From CBDAPI01 sp965248635 (GTDB lineage Bacteria > Acidobacteriota > UBA6911 > RPQK01 > CBDAPI01): a stretch of DNA of 64,000 bases. Positions 51,805 through 60,465 of this stretch are shown piece after piece (the stretch's first letter is position 1; every line of letters starts with the position of its first letter). A program made the translations under genes and the position numbers. Below the pieces are notes generated by a model. That model saw nothing but the letters and a program-made list of their open reading frames with translations, did no database searches and had not been told where the DNA came from. The DNA lies in assembly GCA_965248635.1 (NCBI GenBank), contig OZ252114.1, positions 124,001-188,000 of the forward strand, read 5' to 3'.

Positions 51805-52566
51805 ATGAAAAGGTCACGAGAACGCGATACGAAACTGCACAACCTGTTAACTGACAATAGGATAGCCACGATTGAGGAGCTCAAGGCAGCTCTTGAGACC
51901 ACAGCCACCATGACGGTGTTCCGTGGTCTGTCACGACTGGGCTATCTGAGCAGCTATTCACACCGGGGCCGGTTCTACACCTTGGCGGAGATTGCTGACT
52001 TCGATGGTCGGGGTTTGTGGAGCTGGCGCTCGGCCCGCTTCAGCCGATTCGGGAATCTGCAGGAGACGGCAGCCGTGTTGGTGCAGCGATCCGAAGCGGG
52101 CTACACCGCCTCGGAGTTGGAGTCGGTGCTGCAGGTGGAGGTCAAGCATGCCTTGCTGCGACAGGTGCGCCGAGGCAGGATTGGGCGCACTCGCTTGGGG
52201 GGAAACTTCGTCTACCTCAGCGAGGAGGCTGGTGAGCGGAGGCGTCAGGAGTTGATGCGCCAAGAGGGCGAGGATCGCCGGCAGGTGGGTGCCACCCTGG
52301 AGAGCGAGTTTCTGCCGGACGAACTCAGGGCGGCCATCATCCTGTTTTTCAGTCTGCTGGATGAGAAGCAAAGACGGCTCTACGCCGGCCTGGAGGCGGC
52401 CAAACTGGGCCACGGAGGTGACCGGAAGATGGCCGAGCTTCTGGATCTGGTCCCCCAGACCGTGGCCAAGGGGCGTCGGCAACTGTTGACCGGTTCGGTG
52501 AGGCGGGGCCGGGTGCGCAAGGCGGGCGGGGGTCGAAAACGCATCGAAAAAAAACGCCGCAGGTAA
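51805..52566 (+). CDS. ISAzo13 transposase, N-terminal frame with winged-helix-like domain
   Basis: 253 residues. The first 150 residues (TIEELKAALETTATMTVFRG, LGYLSSYSHRGRFYTL, VEVKHALLRQVRRGRIGR) look like winged-helix/AbiEi-like DNA-binding segments. The rest (FLPDELRAAIILFFSLLDEK then LGHGGDRKMAELLDL, RKAGGGRKRIEKK) is the usual N terminus of ISAzo13 transposases. It runs through A8 (52547-52554) and stops at 52566. Slipping -1 at the A-run continues as KKTPQVIEQIRCLLEPDTAG into the DDE frame, which is the standard family sequence. Confidence 0.8.
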   Translation: MKRSRERDTKLHNLLTDNRIATIEELKAALETTATMTVFRGLSRLGYLSSYSHRGRFYTLAEIADFDGRGLWSWRSARFSRFGNLQETAAVLVQRSEAGYTASELESVLQVEVKHALLRQVRRGRIGRTRLGGNFVYLSEEAGERRRQELMRQEGEDRRQVGATLESEFLPDELRAAIILFFSLLDEKQRRLYAGLEAAKLGHGGDRKMAELLDLVPQTVAKGRRQLLTGSVRRGRVRKAGGGRKRIEKKRRR

Positions 52567-52613
52567 TCGAGCAGATCCGTTGCCTGCTGGAGCCGGATAC
52601 CGCTGGTGACCCG

Positions 52614-53588
52614 ATGTCGGCCAGGAGATGGACTCATCAAACGGCCGAAAAGATCGCCCGCTGCCTGGCCGAAAGTCTGCAGCTGAAGATCTCGGCCACG
52701 GCTGTGCGTCGCTTGCTCAAAAAGCTGGGCTATTCGTTAAAGAGTAACCGAAAATGCCTGTCGGCGGGAAACTCCCCTTATCGGGACGCCCAGTTCGCGA
52801 TCATCAAACGATTGCGCCAGCAGTTCGCCCAGAGCGGCGACCCGGTCATCTGCGTCGATAGTAAGAAAAAAGAGCTCATCGGTCTGTTCAAGAACCCCGG
52901 TAAGATCTGGTGTCGCGACGCCCCGCAGGTCCAAGACCATGACTTTCGTTCCCAGGCTGTGGGCTTGGCCTGCCCCTATGGGATCTACGATGTGGGCCGC
53001 AACTTTGGCGTGCTGGTGGTGGGGCAGTCCGCCGATACGCCAGCCTTTGCCGTCAACAGCATCCTCACCTGGTGGCGTCAGCACGGTCAAGACCACTACC
53101 GCCGGTCCCAACGCCTGCTGGTTCTCGCCGACTGTGGCGGAAGCAACGGAGCCGCCCCTCGCGCCTGGAAGAAGCTTCTCCAGGAGAGGCTCGCCGACCC
53201 CTATGGACTCACCATTACCGTGGCCCACTATCCCCCGGGCGCCAGCAAGTGGAACCCCATCGAACACCGACTCTTCAGCGAAATCACCAAGAACTGGGCC
53301 GGAGAGCCGCTCAAAAGTTTTCAGACCCTCGTCGACTTCGCCCGCAAAACACGCACCCTGACCGGGCTACGCGTGGAGGCCTACCGCGACCGGCGAGTTT
53401 ACCAGAAAGGAATCAAGGTTTCAGACCAGCAACTGGAGCAGCTTTCCTTCGCTAGAAGCAACTTCCTCGGAAAATGGAACTACACTTTCTCACCCAGACC
53501 CCAAAGCCGTGCACAACCGCACTCGGAGGCGATTCTAACCACCGTTCAAGCCGACCCGCCGACCCCTGAAACCCAGCAAGCTGCTTAG
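52614..53588 (+). CDS. ISAzo13 transposase, catalytic frame
   Basis: 324 residues from the first ATG; the frame is open back to the A8 run. Catalytic stretches: VICVDSKKKELIGLFKNPG, LVLADCGGSNGAAPRAWK and HYPPGASKWNPIEHRLFSEI, followed by GKWNYTFSP, all typical of ISAzo13. It is probably made as a fusion with the upstream frame by -1 slippage. Confidence 0.85.
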   Translation: MSARRWTHQTAEKIARCLAESLQLKISATAVRRLLKKLGYSLKSNRKCLSAGNSPYRDAQFAIIKRLRQQFAQSGDPVICVDSKKKELIGLFKNPGKIWCRDAPQVQDHDFRSQAVGLACPYGIYDVGRNFGVLVVGQSADTPAFAVNSILTWWRQHGQDHYRRSQRLLVLADCGGSNGAAPRAWKKLLQERLADPYGLTITVAHYPPGASKWNPIEHRLFSEITKNWAGEPLKSFQTLVDFARKTRTLTGLRVEAYRDRRVYQKGIKVSDQQLEQLSFARSNFLGKWNYTFSPRPQSRAQPHSEAILTTVQADPPTPETQQAA

Positions 53589-53685
53589 TCCAAAATGTAA
53601 AGTTAATTCCGCGCCGACCCTTAGGCTATATGAATCACACGCGGGCTACAATGAGTCAACACTTCAATTCCCAACAGGATGCGCC

Positions 53686-56600
53686 ATGGAAGGTGATTTT
53701 TCACTAGGCGATTGGCTCATTGAGCCCCAGTTAAACCGCATCACCAGCTTCGGGCAGGAGGTGGACCTCGAGCCCAAAGTGATGGAGGTGCTGGTCTACC
53801 TGGCCGAGCACTCCGGGGAGGTTGTCCCCAAAGAACGACTCCTCCAGTCGGTGTGGGCCGACACCATCGTCACCGATGACGTTATGATCCACCCCATCTC
53901 GCAGCTCCGCAAGGCCTTTGGAGACAGTGTCGAAGACCCTCGTGTCATCCAGGAGATACCGGAGAAGGGCTACCGGCTCCTGGTGTCTGTATCCAGAGCA
54001 GGAGAGGAGTCCCGGTACCGGTTGTTGAAGAGACTGGGCCGGGGAGGAATGGGAGAGGTGTTTTTAGCCGAAGACACTGTGCTCCGCAGAAAAGTGGCCC
54101 TGAAGTTCGTGCGCGATGGAGACGATCTGAATACGGATTCTGAAAAACGGGTGATGCGAGAAGCCAGAGCCGCGGCCGCCCTGGATCATCCTTATATCTG
54201 TCACATCCATGATGTGGGAGAGATGGATCACAGACCCTTCATTGCCATGGAGTATGTGCAGGGACAGACGCTGAAGGAGAAGCTCTCTGGATCTCGTCTT
54301 CCCCTGAAGGAAGCATTGCAGATCGCCCTGGAGACGGCCGAGGCACTCGAAGAGGCCCACAGTCGCAAGATCATCCATCGGGACGTAAAGCCGGGGAACA
54401 TCCTTTTGACGGAACAGGGCCATGTGAAGATCACGGACTTCGGGTTGGCCAAGTGGATCAAGACGGCGGAGGGAGAAGGGCTGGACTACACAGCGAGCGT
54501 GACGGAAGAGGTATCGGCCACGGGGACGATTCCCTACATGTCACCGGAGCAGGTAACGGGGAAGGAGGTGGATCCGCGCAGTGACATCTTCTCGTTGGGA
54601 GTGGTGCTGTACGAGATGCTGACGGGAGTGAATCCATTTCGGAAGCCACTTCCGATGGAGACAGCGAGTGCGATTCTAACCGAAGTACCGGAGCCGCTAT
54701 CGACATACAGACAAGGGATTTCGTCACTGCTCGAGCACACGGTGACGAAAATGCTGTCGAAGGAGGCCCAGAGGCGTTATCAGTTGGCCCGCGAGGCACA
54801 CACGGACCTGGTGACGGTGAGTCAAGAACTGTTAGGACCCGTCTCTTCGCAGGTGATCCCGGCCCAGAGCGAGGGTCCGAGAAGGAGGGTCTCGTTGCTG
54901 TGGGCTGCGGGAGTGATCGCAGGTGCCATGACGGCAGGAGCCGCAGCAATGTGGTACCTGTCGCCTGCACCCGACCGGAGGCCAGGGACCGTGCCGTTTC
55001 GAAATGAGATTCTGGCGCCGGAGGGAGAGAGACTGGTGTCCTATTTTCGACACGCTGTGGCCCTTTCCGCGGACGGTACGCAAGTGGCTTTCGTCTCGGG
55101 AACACGATCCGGTCCCCGATATAAGACGCAAATCTACCTGCGCCGGCTGGATCAGTGGCAATCCCGGGCCATCCCGGGTACGGAGGATGCCGGGCAGCCC
55201 TTTTTCTCTCCGGATGGAAAGTGGCTGGGCTTCGGAAGGGTACGAGAACTGAAGAAAGTGAATCTGTCAGGGGGTGAGCCTGTGGAACTGTGCGAGTGTC
55301 GGGCTAACTACGGGGCCAGCTGGGGACGGGAAGACACAATCATTTTTGCCGGCCAAAGTGGGGGCCTGTTCCGGGTTTCGGCCTCCAGAGGTAAACGCGA
55401 ACAGGTCACTCAACTCGACGAAGCGGCCGGAGAGATCAGCCACCGCCTGCCTCACGTTCTCCCTGACGGCAAAGCGGTACTCTTCACAGTGCGCTACAGG
55501 GAGTACTTAACGAGCTGGAAACGGGCTCGGATCTTCGTGCAGTCTCTGGATACGGGCCAGCGAAAGTCGCTCCTCGAAGGAGGCTCGGACGCCCGCTACG
55601 TGCCCACCGGCCATCTGGTGTTTGCTCGGGAAAGTCAGCTGCTGGCGGTTCCTTTTGATCTGGATCGCCTCGAAGTAACCGGTCCCGAAGTTCCGGTGTT
55701 AGAAGGGATCAACCATTCAATTCACACCCCTAACTCGAATCTGGAGACTGGAGCGGCCCAGTTCAGCTTCTCAACGACCGGAATGCTGGCCTACGTGCCA
55801 GGATCAGTGTTTCCAGAGGTGAAGTTTACTCCTGTCTGGGTCGACCGGAAGGGGGGAGAAGAACCGCTGGGGGTGGAACCGAAACAGTATCTCTCGGGCC
55901 GTGTTTCTCCCGATGGCCGCCAGGTACTGCTCACGACCGCCTATCCTCCCGTGGACGTCTGGCTTTTTGATCTGGGTCGCCAGACCCTGCGCCGGCAGAC
56001 CTTCGAAGGGAACCACGTTTGGGCCATCTGGGGGCCTGGGGTGGAGCGTTTTACCGTTGTCTCGGATCGAGAGGGACCAATGGCTCTGTACACCAAGAAA
56101 GTCAATGCCGGACCGGGAGAGGTAGAGAGGCTGGGGAGGGAGGGCCGGGACATACTTTTTCCCAGCTCCTGGTCCCGGGACGGACAGGTGCTGATTATCG
56201 TGTCCGCTCTGTCTTCTTACGGCGCGATCGAGGGGGAACAAAATTCAAATGATATCTTGATTGTTTCGCGAGAGGGAAAAGTGGAGCCTTTTCTGCAGAC
56301 GAGGTTCCAAGAATCCTGGCCGGAGTTTTCGCCTGATGGGCGATGGATTGTCTACGCGTCCAGCGAGTCGGGGCGTTTCGAGGTTTACGTTCGGTCCTAC
56401 CCGGGGCCCGGAACCTCTGTCCAGATCTCGACACGGGGAGGCACCCGGCCGGCCTGGTCACGGGACGGTGCGGAGATCTTTTACCGTGCCGGACCGCGAG
56501 ACGGGTTTTATGCGGTGAGGATCGATGTGGACGGGGAGCGTTTGAGAGCGGACCTGCCGGTAGAGCTCTTTGAAGGCCCATATGGGATTTCAGATCCGGT

Positions 56601-56760
56601 TCGCTCTTACGATGTGGCACCGGACGGACGCTTTCTCGTGTTGACACCTCCGGATGAAGCCGCCAATTCAGCCTTCATGGAAGAGTTTTTTCCCACGCGG
56701 ATCCGGTTCGTCCAGAACTGGTTCCAGGAACTCGAGCGCCTGGCCCCGACGGGGGAGTGA
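53686..56760 (+). CDS. Winged-helix / Ser-Thr kinase / PD40-propeller transmembrane protein
   Basis: 1024 residues. Residues 1-105: OmpR/CadC-type winged helix (LGDWLIEPQLNRITSFGQEV, LEPKVMEVLVYLAEHSGEVV, VIQEIPEKGYRLLVSVS). About 110-375: Hanks-type kinase (GRGGMGEVFLAED, VALKFVRD, IIHRDVKPGNILL, ITDFGLAK). About 400-425: membrane helix. About 435-1024: PD40/TolB-like propeller with repeats such as FFSPDGKWLGF, VSPDGRQVLL, FSPDGRWIVYASSESGRFEVY, outside the cytoplasm. It would join DNA binding, phosphorylation and external sensing. It is a paralogue of the decayed kinase at 44 kb, which lacks the winged helix. It starts 60 bases after the IS. Confidence 0.92.
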   Translation: MEGDFSLGDWLIEPQLNRITSFGQEVDLEPKVMEVLVYLAEHSGEVVPKERLLQSVWADTIVTDDVMIHPISQLRKAFGDSVEDPRVIQEIPEKGYRLLVSVSRAGEESRYRLLKRLGRGGMGEVFLAEDTVLRRKVALKFVRDGDDLNTDSEKRVMREARAAAALDHPYICHIHDVGEMDHRPFIAMEYVQGQTLKEKLSGSRLPLKEALQIALETAEALEEAHSRKIIHRDVKPGNILLTEQGHVKITDFGLAKWIKTAEGEGLDYTASVTEEVSATGTIPYMSPEQVTGKEVDPRSDIFSLGVVLYEMLTGVNPFRKPLPMETASAILTEVPEPLSTYRQGISSLLEHTVTKMLSKEAQRRYQLAREAHTDLVTVSQELLGPVSSQVIPAQSEGPRRRVSLLWAAGVIAGAMTAGAAAMWYLSPAPDRRPGTVPFRNEILAPEGERLVSYFRHAVALSADGTQVAFVSGTRSGPRYKTQIYLRRLDQWQSRAIPGTEDAGQPFFSPDGKWLGFGRVRELKKVNLSGGEPVELCECRANYGASWGREDTIIFAGQSGGLFRVSASRGKREQVTQLDEAAGEISHRLPHVLPDGKAVLFTVRYREYLTSWKRARIFVQSLDTGQRKSLLEGGSDARYVPTGHLVFARESQLLAVPFDLDRLEVTGPEVPVLEGINHSIHTPNSNLETGAAQFSFSTTGMLAYVPGSVFPEVKFTPVWVDRKGGEEPLGVEPKQYLSGRVSPDGRQVLLTTAYPPVDVWLFDLGRQTLRRQTFEGNHVWAIWGPGVERFTVVSDREGPMALYTKKVNAGPGEVERLGREGRDILFPSSWSRDGQVLIIVSALSSYGAIEGEQNSNDILIVSREGKVEPFLQTRFQESWPEFSPDGRWIVYASSESGRFEVYVRSYPGPGTSVQISTRGGTRPAWSRDGAEIFYRAGPRDGFYAVRIDVDGERLRADLPVELFEGPYGISDPVRSYDVAPDGRFLVLTPPDEAANSAFMEEFFPTRIRFVQNWFQELERLAPTGE

Positions 56761-57037
56761 CAGAAAACAGGGGACAGTCCCACCGTTCTGATCAGCGCCG
56801 CAGACTTCGGCCCTGCTATGAGATACGGGTGAGGATGGCGAGATAAGACCTGCCGTAGATTCCGGACTATATTTAGCGTAAACTCTCCGGTTAGATCTGC
56901 TGAACGAGCTGACGAGGACGTGAGCCCAGGGCTCACTGTTTCAAGCCAGGTCGAACGGGAATCGGGCTGAATCGGGCTTCCCAGTTCGGCGCCATGTCCG
57001 GCGACGAGCTGAAGTCGGGATTGAGGTTTATTGTCTT
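56761..57037. other. Gap between kinase and alcohol dehydrogenase
   Basis: 277 bases with an AACAGGGGACAGTCCCACC motif just after the kinase stop (inverted GGGGAC/GTCCC), of a kind often seen as a scattered intergenic palindrome. No gene is supported. Confidence 0.35.
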
Positions 57038-58126
57038 ATGAAAGCATGGCGATTCCACTCTGAGGACGACTGGCGTCTGGACGACATCGAGGAACCAAGT
57101 CCTGGAGCAGAGGATGTCGTGGTTCAAATGAAGGTCGTCCAGCCAAGCATCACCGAGGTGGTAGCCCGGGATTCCGGCTCCACGCCATTGGCACAGAAGT
57201 TCCGAGGACTGCTCTCCCGAGGAGGGCCGCACGGGTTCTTCGGTCACGAACTATCTGGAGTGGTGACCTCGGTCGGTGAGAACGTGAGTCGCTTCAAAAC
57301 CGATGACCGAGTTGCTACTTTCCGAGCGTATGCCTCCTGCGGAAGGTGCGGCCCCTGCGCTTCCGGTCACTCGGATCGCTGCCATGCCGGTCGGTCCCTG
57401 GGCCTGGAAATTCCGGGGGGGTTTGCCGAGTATGCAAGCATCCCTCAAAGTTGTCTGGTCCACGTGCCTGACAATGTTGATGATCAGCAGGCGGCGACCA
57501 TACAGCCCCTGGCCCACTGCATGGGATGCCTTGGTACCTCCGGCGTTCAACCCGAGGACACTCTGGTCATCCTGGGTCAGGGTGTACTCGGACTCGGGAT
57601 TTTGCAACTTGCCAAGGCCCGGGGAGTCATGAAGATCTACACCACCGATATCCGTGAACGCAACCTGGAACTCTCTGGGCAGCTAGGATCAGATTGCGTG
57701 CTCAACGGAACGGACGAGAACCTGACTGAAGTAGTACTCGAGAAGACAGACGGTCAGGGAGCTGACGTCGTCATCGAAGTTGCGGGGGGAAGTCCCCGCT
57801 ATGGGCTGGCCGGTTGGAGCTGCTTTCAGCAGGCCCTTGAGCTGGTGCGTGACGGAGGAAAGATCGTGGTGGCCAGCTTGAACACAGGCAACCTTCCTGT
57901 CGACGCTCGTCTGCTCAGTCAGCGGGGGCTCCGGCTCCTCTGGCCTCTGGCCGCTTCGCAGCGTTATGAAGACTGGTTAATGTCGCTCATGGATAGGGGA
58001 CGTTTGACAACGAAACCGACGATCCAGAAGACGGTGGAGGGACTGGAAAAGGTCCCGGAAGCTTTTCAGATAACCGCTGATAAGGCAAAGTATCAGACAA
58101 TAAATCCGTGTCAGGTCATTCTCTAG
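57038..58126 (+). CDS. Zinc-dependent medium-chain alcohol dehydrogenase
   Basis: 362 residues. Catalytic-zinc region GFFGHELSGVV and the structural zinc cysteines in SCGRCGPCASGHSDRC are present, with a Rossmann domain (VILGQGVLGLGILQLAKARG, VVIEVAGGSP). It oxidises an alcohol or polyol with NAD(P); closest type is the threonine/sorbitol dehydrogenase-like branch, but the substrate is not determined. It stands alone, convergent with the symporter operon. Confidence 0.88.
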   Translation: MKAWRFHSEDDWRLDDIEEPSPGAEDVVVQMKVVQPSITEVVARDSGSTPLAQKFRGLLSRGGPHGFFGHELSGVVTSVGENVSRFKTDDRVATFRAYASCGRCGPCASGHSDRCHAGRSLGLEIPGGFAEYASIPQSCLVHVPDNVDDQQAATIQPLAHCMGCLGTSGVQPEDTLVILGQGVLGLGILQLAKARGVMKIYTTDIRERNLELSGQLGSDCVLNGTDENLTEVVLEKTDGQGADVVIEVAGGSPRYGLAGWSCFQQALELVRDGGKIVVASLNTGNLPVDARLLSQRGLRLLWPLAASQRYEDWLMSLMDRGRLTTKPTIQKTVEGLEKVPEAFQITADKAKYQTINPCQVIL

Positions 58127-58173
58127 AGCTGGTGCGGCCTCTCATGGCCCTACTTGCTACGGCAACGGGGCTC

Positions 58174-59880
58174 TTAGCCGGAGAGCTCGTGGGCCTCGCC
58201 GGCTCCCCGCGGCACTCGGATCGCCTCCACCAGTTGTTGGACGTGGAGGGGTGGTGGCGGAGTCAACCGCGAAACCACCACCGTGATCAGGAAGTTGATC
58301 ATCATGCCCACGGTACCGATCCCTTCGGGAGAGATTCCCAGCCACCAGTGCTCGGCCGAGTTCATGGCGGGGAAAGCGAACTTGAAATAAATGATGTAGC
58401 CGGCCGTGCCGATGAGTCCGACCACCATCCCCAGGATGGCACCGTACTTGTTCACGCGCTTGGAGAAGATCCCCAGTACAATGACCGGGAAGAAAGTGGC
58501 GGCGGCCAGGCCGAACGCAAAGGCCACCACTTCGGCGACAAAGCCGGGGGGATTGACGCCAAAGTAGCCGGCCACACAGACGGCGAATCCGGCCGTCACC
58601 CGCGCGGCCAGCAGTTCTCTCTTCTCGCCGATGTCGGGTCTGAGCCATTTCTTGAGCAGGTCATGAGAGACGGCCGCCGACAGCACCAGCAGCAGGCCGG
58701 CAGCCGTGGAAAGGGCCGCTGCAAGTGCGCCCGCCGCTACCAGCCCCACCACCCAGGCCGGCAAGCGGGCAATTTCGGGGCTGGCCAGGACCATGATGTC
58801 GCGATCGATCGTCAGTTCGTTTGGGGTGCTCGAGGCCGGGCCCACGTACTGGATGACTCCGTCGTTGTTGTGATCTTGGAACGAGATCAGCCCTGTGGTC
58901 TCCCATTTGCTGAACCACTCCGGAACGTCCGCGTAGCGGGTGTTGGAGACGGTCTCGAGCAGATTGGTACGGGCGAAAGCCGCGACCGCCGGTGCGGCGG
59001 TGTAGAGGAGCGCGATGAAGACCAGGGCCCATCCAGCCGAGCTGCGAGCCGCCGAGACCCTCGCGACGGTGTAAAACCGCACGATCACATGGGGCAGGCC
59101 GGCGGTGCCAACCATCAGGGCGAGGGTGATAAAGAGAGTATCCAGCGTTCCCTTTTGTCCTGAGGTGTAGGTGGCGAATCCCAGTTCTCGGCTGAGCTCG
59201 TCCAGGCGATCCAACAAGAACCGACCCGACCCGTCACTCAGTGTGCCGCCGAAGCCCAGCTGAGGGATCAGCGTATCGGTCATCAAAAGCGAAATGAAGA
59301 TGGCAGGGACCAGGTAGGCGAAGATCAGTACGCAGTATTGCACGACCTGGGTGTAGGTAATCCCCTTCATTCCTCCCAGAACGGCGTAAAAGAAGACAAT
59401 GCCCATGCCCACGATCACCCCATGGGTGATTTCGACATCCAGAAAACGGGAGAAGACGATTCCCACTCCGCGCATCTGGCCCGCCACGTAGGTGAAGGAG
59501 ACGAAGATGGCACAGATCACCGCCACCACTCGGGCTACCTGTGAGTCGTAGCGGTCGCCCACAAAATCCGGGACGGTGTACTTTCCGAACTTTCTCAAGT
59601 AAGGAGCCAGCAGCAGCGCCAGCAGGACGTAGCCCCCGGTCCAGCCTATCAGGTAGACCGATCCGTCGCGTCCCATAAAGGAAATGGCGCCGGCCATCGA
59701 AAGAAAGGACGCCGCCGACATCCAATCCGCGGCCGTAGCCATCCCGTTGACCACTGCCGGAACCCTGTTGCCCGCGACGTAGAAATCGCTGGTCGACTTG
59801 GCCTTGGACCAGATCGCAACACCGATATAGAGGGCAAAAGAGAGACCCACCATGACGAAGGTCCAGGCCTGAACGTTCAC
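58174..59880 (-). CDS. Sodium:solute symporter (SSS family, VC_2705/ActP-like)
   Basis: 568 residues with about 13 membrane segments. The SSS signature is recognisable: YVAGNRVPAVVNGMATAADWMSAASFLSMAG near the N terminus, GGMKGITYTQVVQY, and GTAGLPHVIVRFYTV. With the DUF4212 small subunit upstream it fits the two-subunit acetate/pyruvate-type transporters; the substrate is inferred. GTG start at 59880 overlaps the small-subunit stop (GTGA). Confidence 0.92.
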   Translation of the reverse strand: MNVQAWTFVMVGLSFALYIGVAIWSKAKSTSDFYVAGNRVPAVVNGMATAADWMSAASFLSMAGAISFMGRDGSVYLIGWTGGYVLLALLLAPYLRKFGKYTVPDFVGDRYDSQVARVVAVICAIFVSFTYVAGQMRGVGIVFSRFLDVEITHGVIVGMGIVFFYAVLGGMKGITYTQVVQYCVLIFAYLVPAIFISLLMTDTLIPQLGFGGTLSDGSGRFLLDRLDELSRELGFATYTSGQKGTLDTLFITLALMVGTAGLPHVIVRFYTVARVSAARSSAGWALVFIALLYTAAPAVAAFARTNLLETVSNTRYADVPEWFSKWETTGLISFQDHNNDGVIQYVGPASSTPNELTIDRDIMVLASPEIARLPAWVVGLVAAGALAAALSTAAGLLLVLSAAVSHDLLKKWLRPDIGEKRELLAARVTAGFAVCVAGYFGVNPPGFVAEVVAFAFGLAAATFFPVIVLGIFSKRVNKYGAILGMVVGLIGTAGYIIYFKFAFPAMNSAEHWWLGISPEGIGTVGMMINFLITVVVSRLTPPPPLHVQQLVEAIRVPRGAGEAHELSG

Positions 59881-60149
59881 CGCTGACCCTCATTGCGATC
59901 GTCGACGTCGTGCCGCCTGTCGAGTCGATTCATCAATCCTACGTAGACGAAGATCAAAATCACGAAGACAAGAATCGAACCCTGCTGGGAAAACCAGAAA
60001 CCCAGCTTGAATCCCCTCACTCGAAACTGATCCAACCAGTCGGCGAAAATGATACTCAGTCCGGCCGAGACTGCGAACCAGACAGTCAGCAGCAGAAACA
60101 GGTATTTGAGATTGGTCCTCCAATAACTCTTGTCTGAGCTCACGGGCAT
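59877..60149 (-). CDS. DUF4212 symporter small subunit
   Basis: 90 residues from ATG 60149 (the frame is open further upstream). Two membrane helices (LKYLFLLLTVWFAVSAGLSI and GSILVFVILIFVYVGL) with DQFRVRGFKLGFWFSQQG between them, as in the family always found next to VC_2705-type symporters. Its stop overlaps the symporter start. Confidence 0.9.
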   Translation of the reverse strand: MPVSSDKSYWRTNLKYLFLLLTVWFAVSAGLSIIFADWLDQFRVRGFKLGFWFSQQGSILVFVILIFVYVGLMNRLDRRHDVDDRNEGQR

Positions 60150-60465
60150 CCTGAAAAAAGTTCGCCCAAGAGTAGCCGGTGGCAGGCTCTGCAGCAAGCC
60201 GCACCAATTTCCCCGCTGCGAGATTGGACATTCGGCGTTCAAGGATTCGAGCGAACTTGGGAAGCACCTGCTGGCGGAAAGGTTCGGTTTGTCCTATGAT
60301 AGACTTCGTTTTGCAGTCTGCTGAGCCACTGAGCTGGGCCTGAATCCCCGTTCAACAAGATGTGTCCTTGTGACTTGGCACGGTTTCTTGCCCGGAGTGT
60401 CGCCGGGCGTAGTGTACTGACACGAGGCAACGGACAGAGCCGAACGCGCAACGGAGACCGACGAA
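60150..60465. promoter_or_regulatory. Divergent intergenic region, DUF4212 to radical SAM gene
   Basis: About 315 bases. A TATGAT (60295-60300) could be a rightward -10, without a good -35. GGAGA precedes the radical SAM ATG at 9-14 bases. Nothing else is recognised. Confidence 0.3.

Larger units (their letters stand above)
51741..53623. mobile_element. ISAzo13-family insertion sequence
   Basis: About 1.9 kb. The right end, read inward, is TAAGGGTCGGCGCGGAATTA; the left end TAAGGAGTGGGAATAGTT is an imperfect partner, so the left limit is approximate. Two frames encode one transposase joined at an A8 run. No target duplication was identified. Confidence 0.7.
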
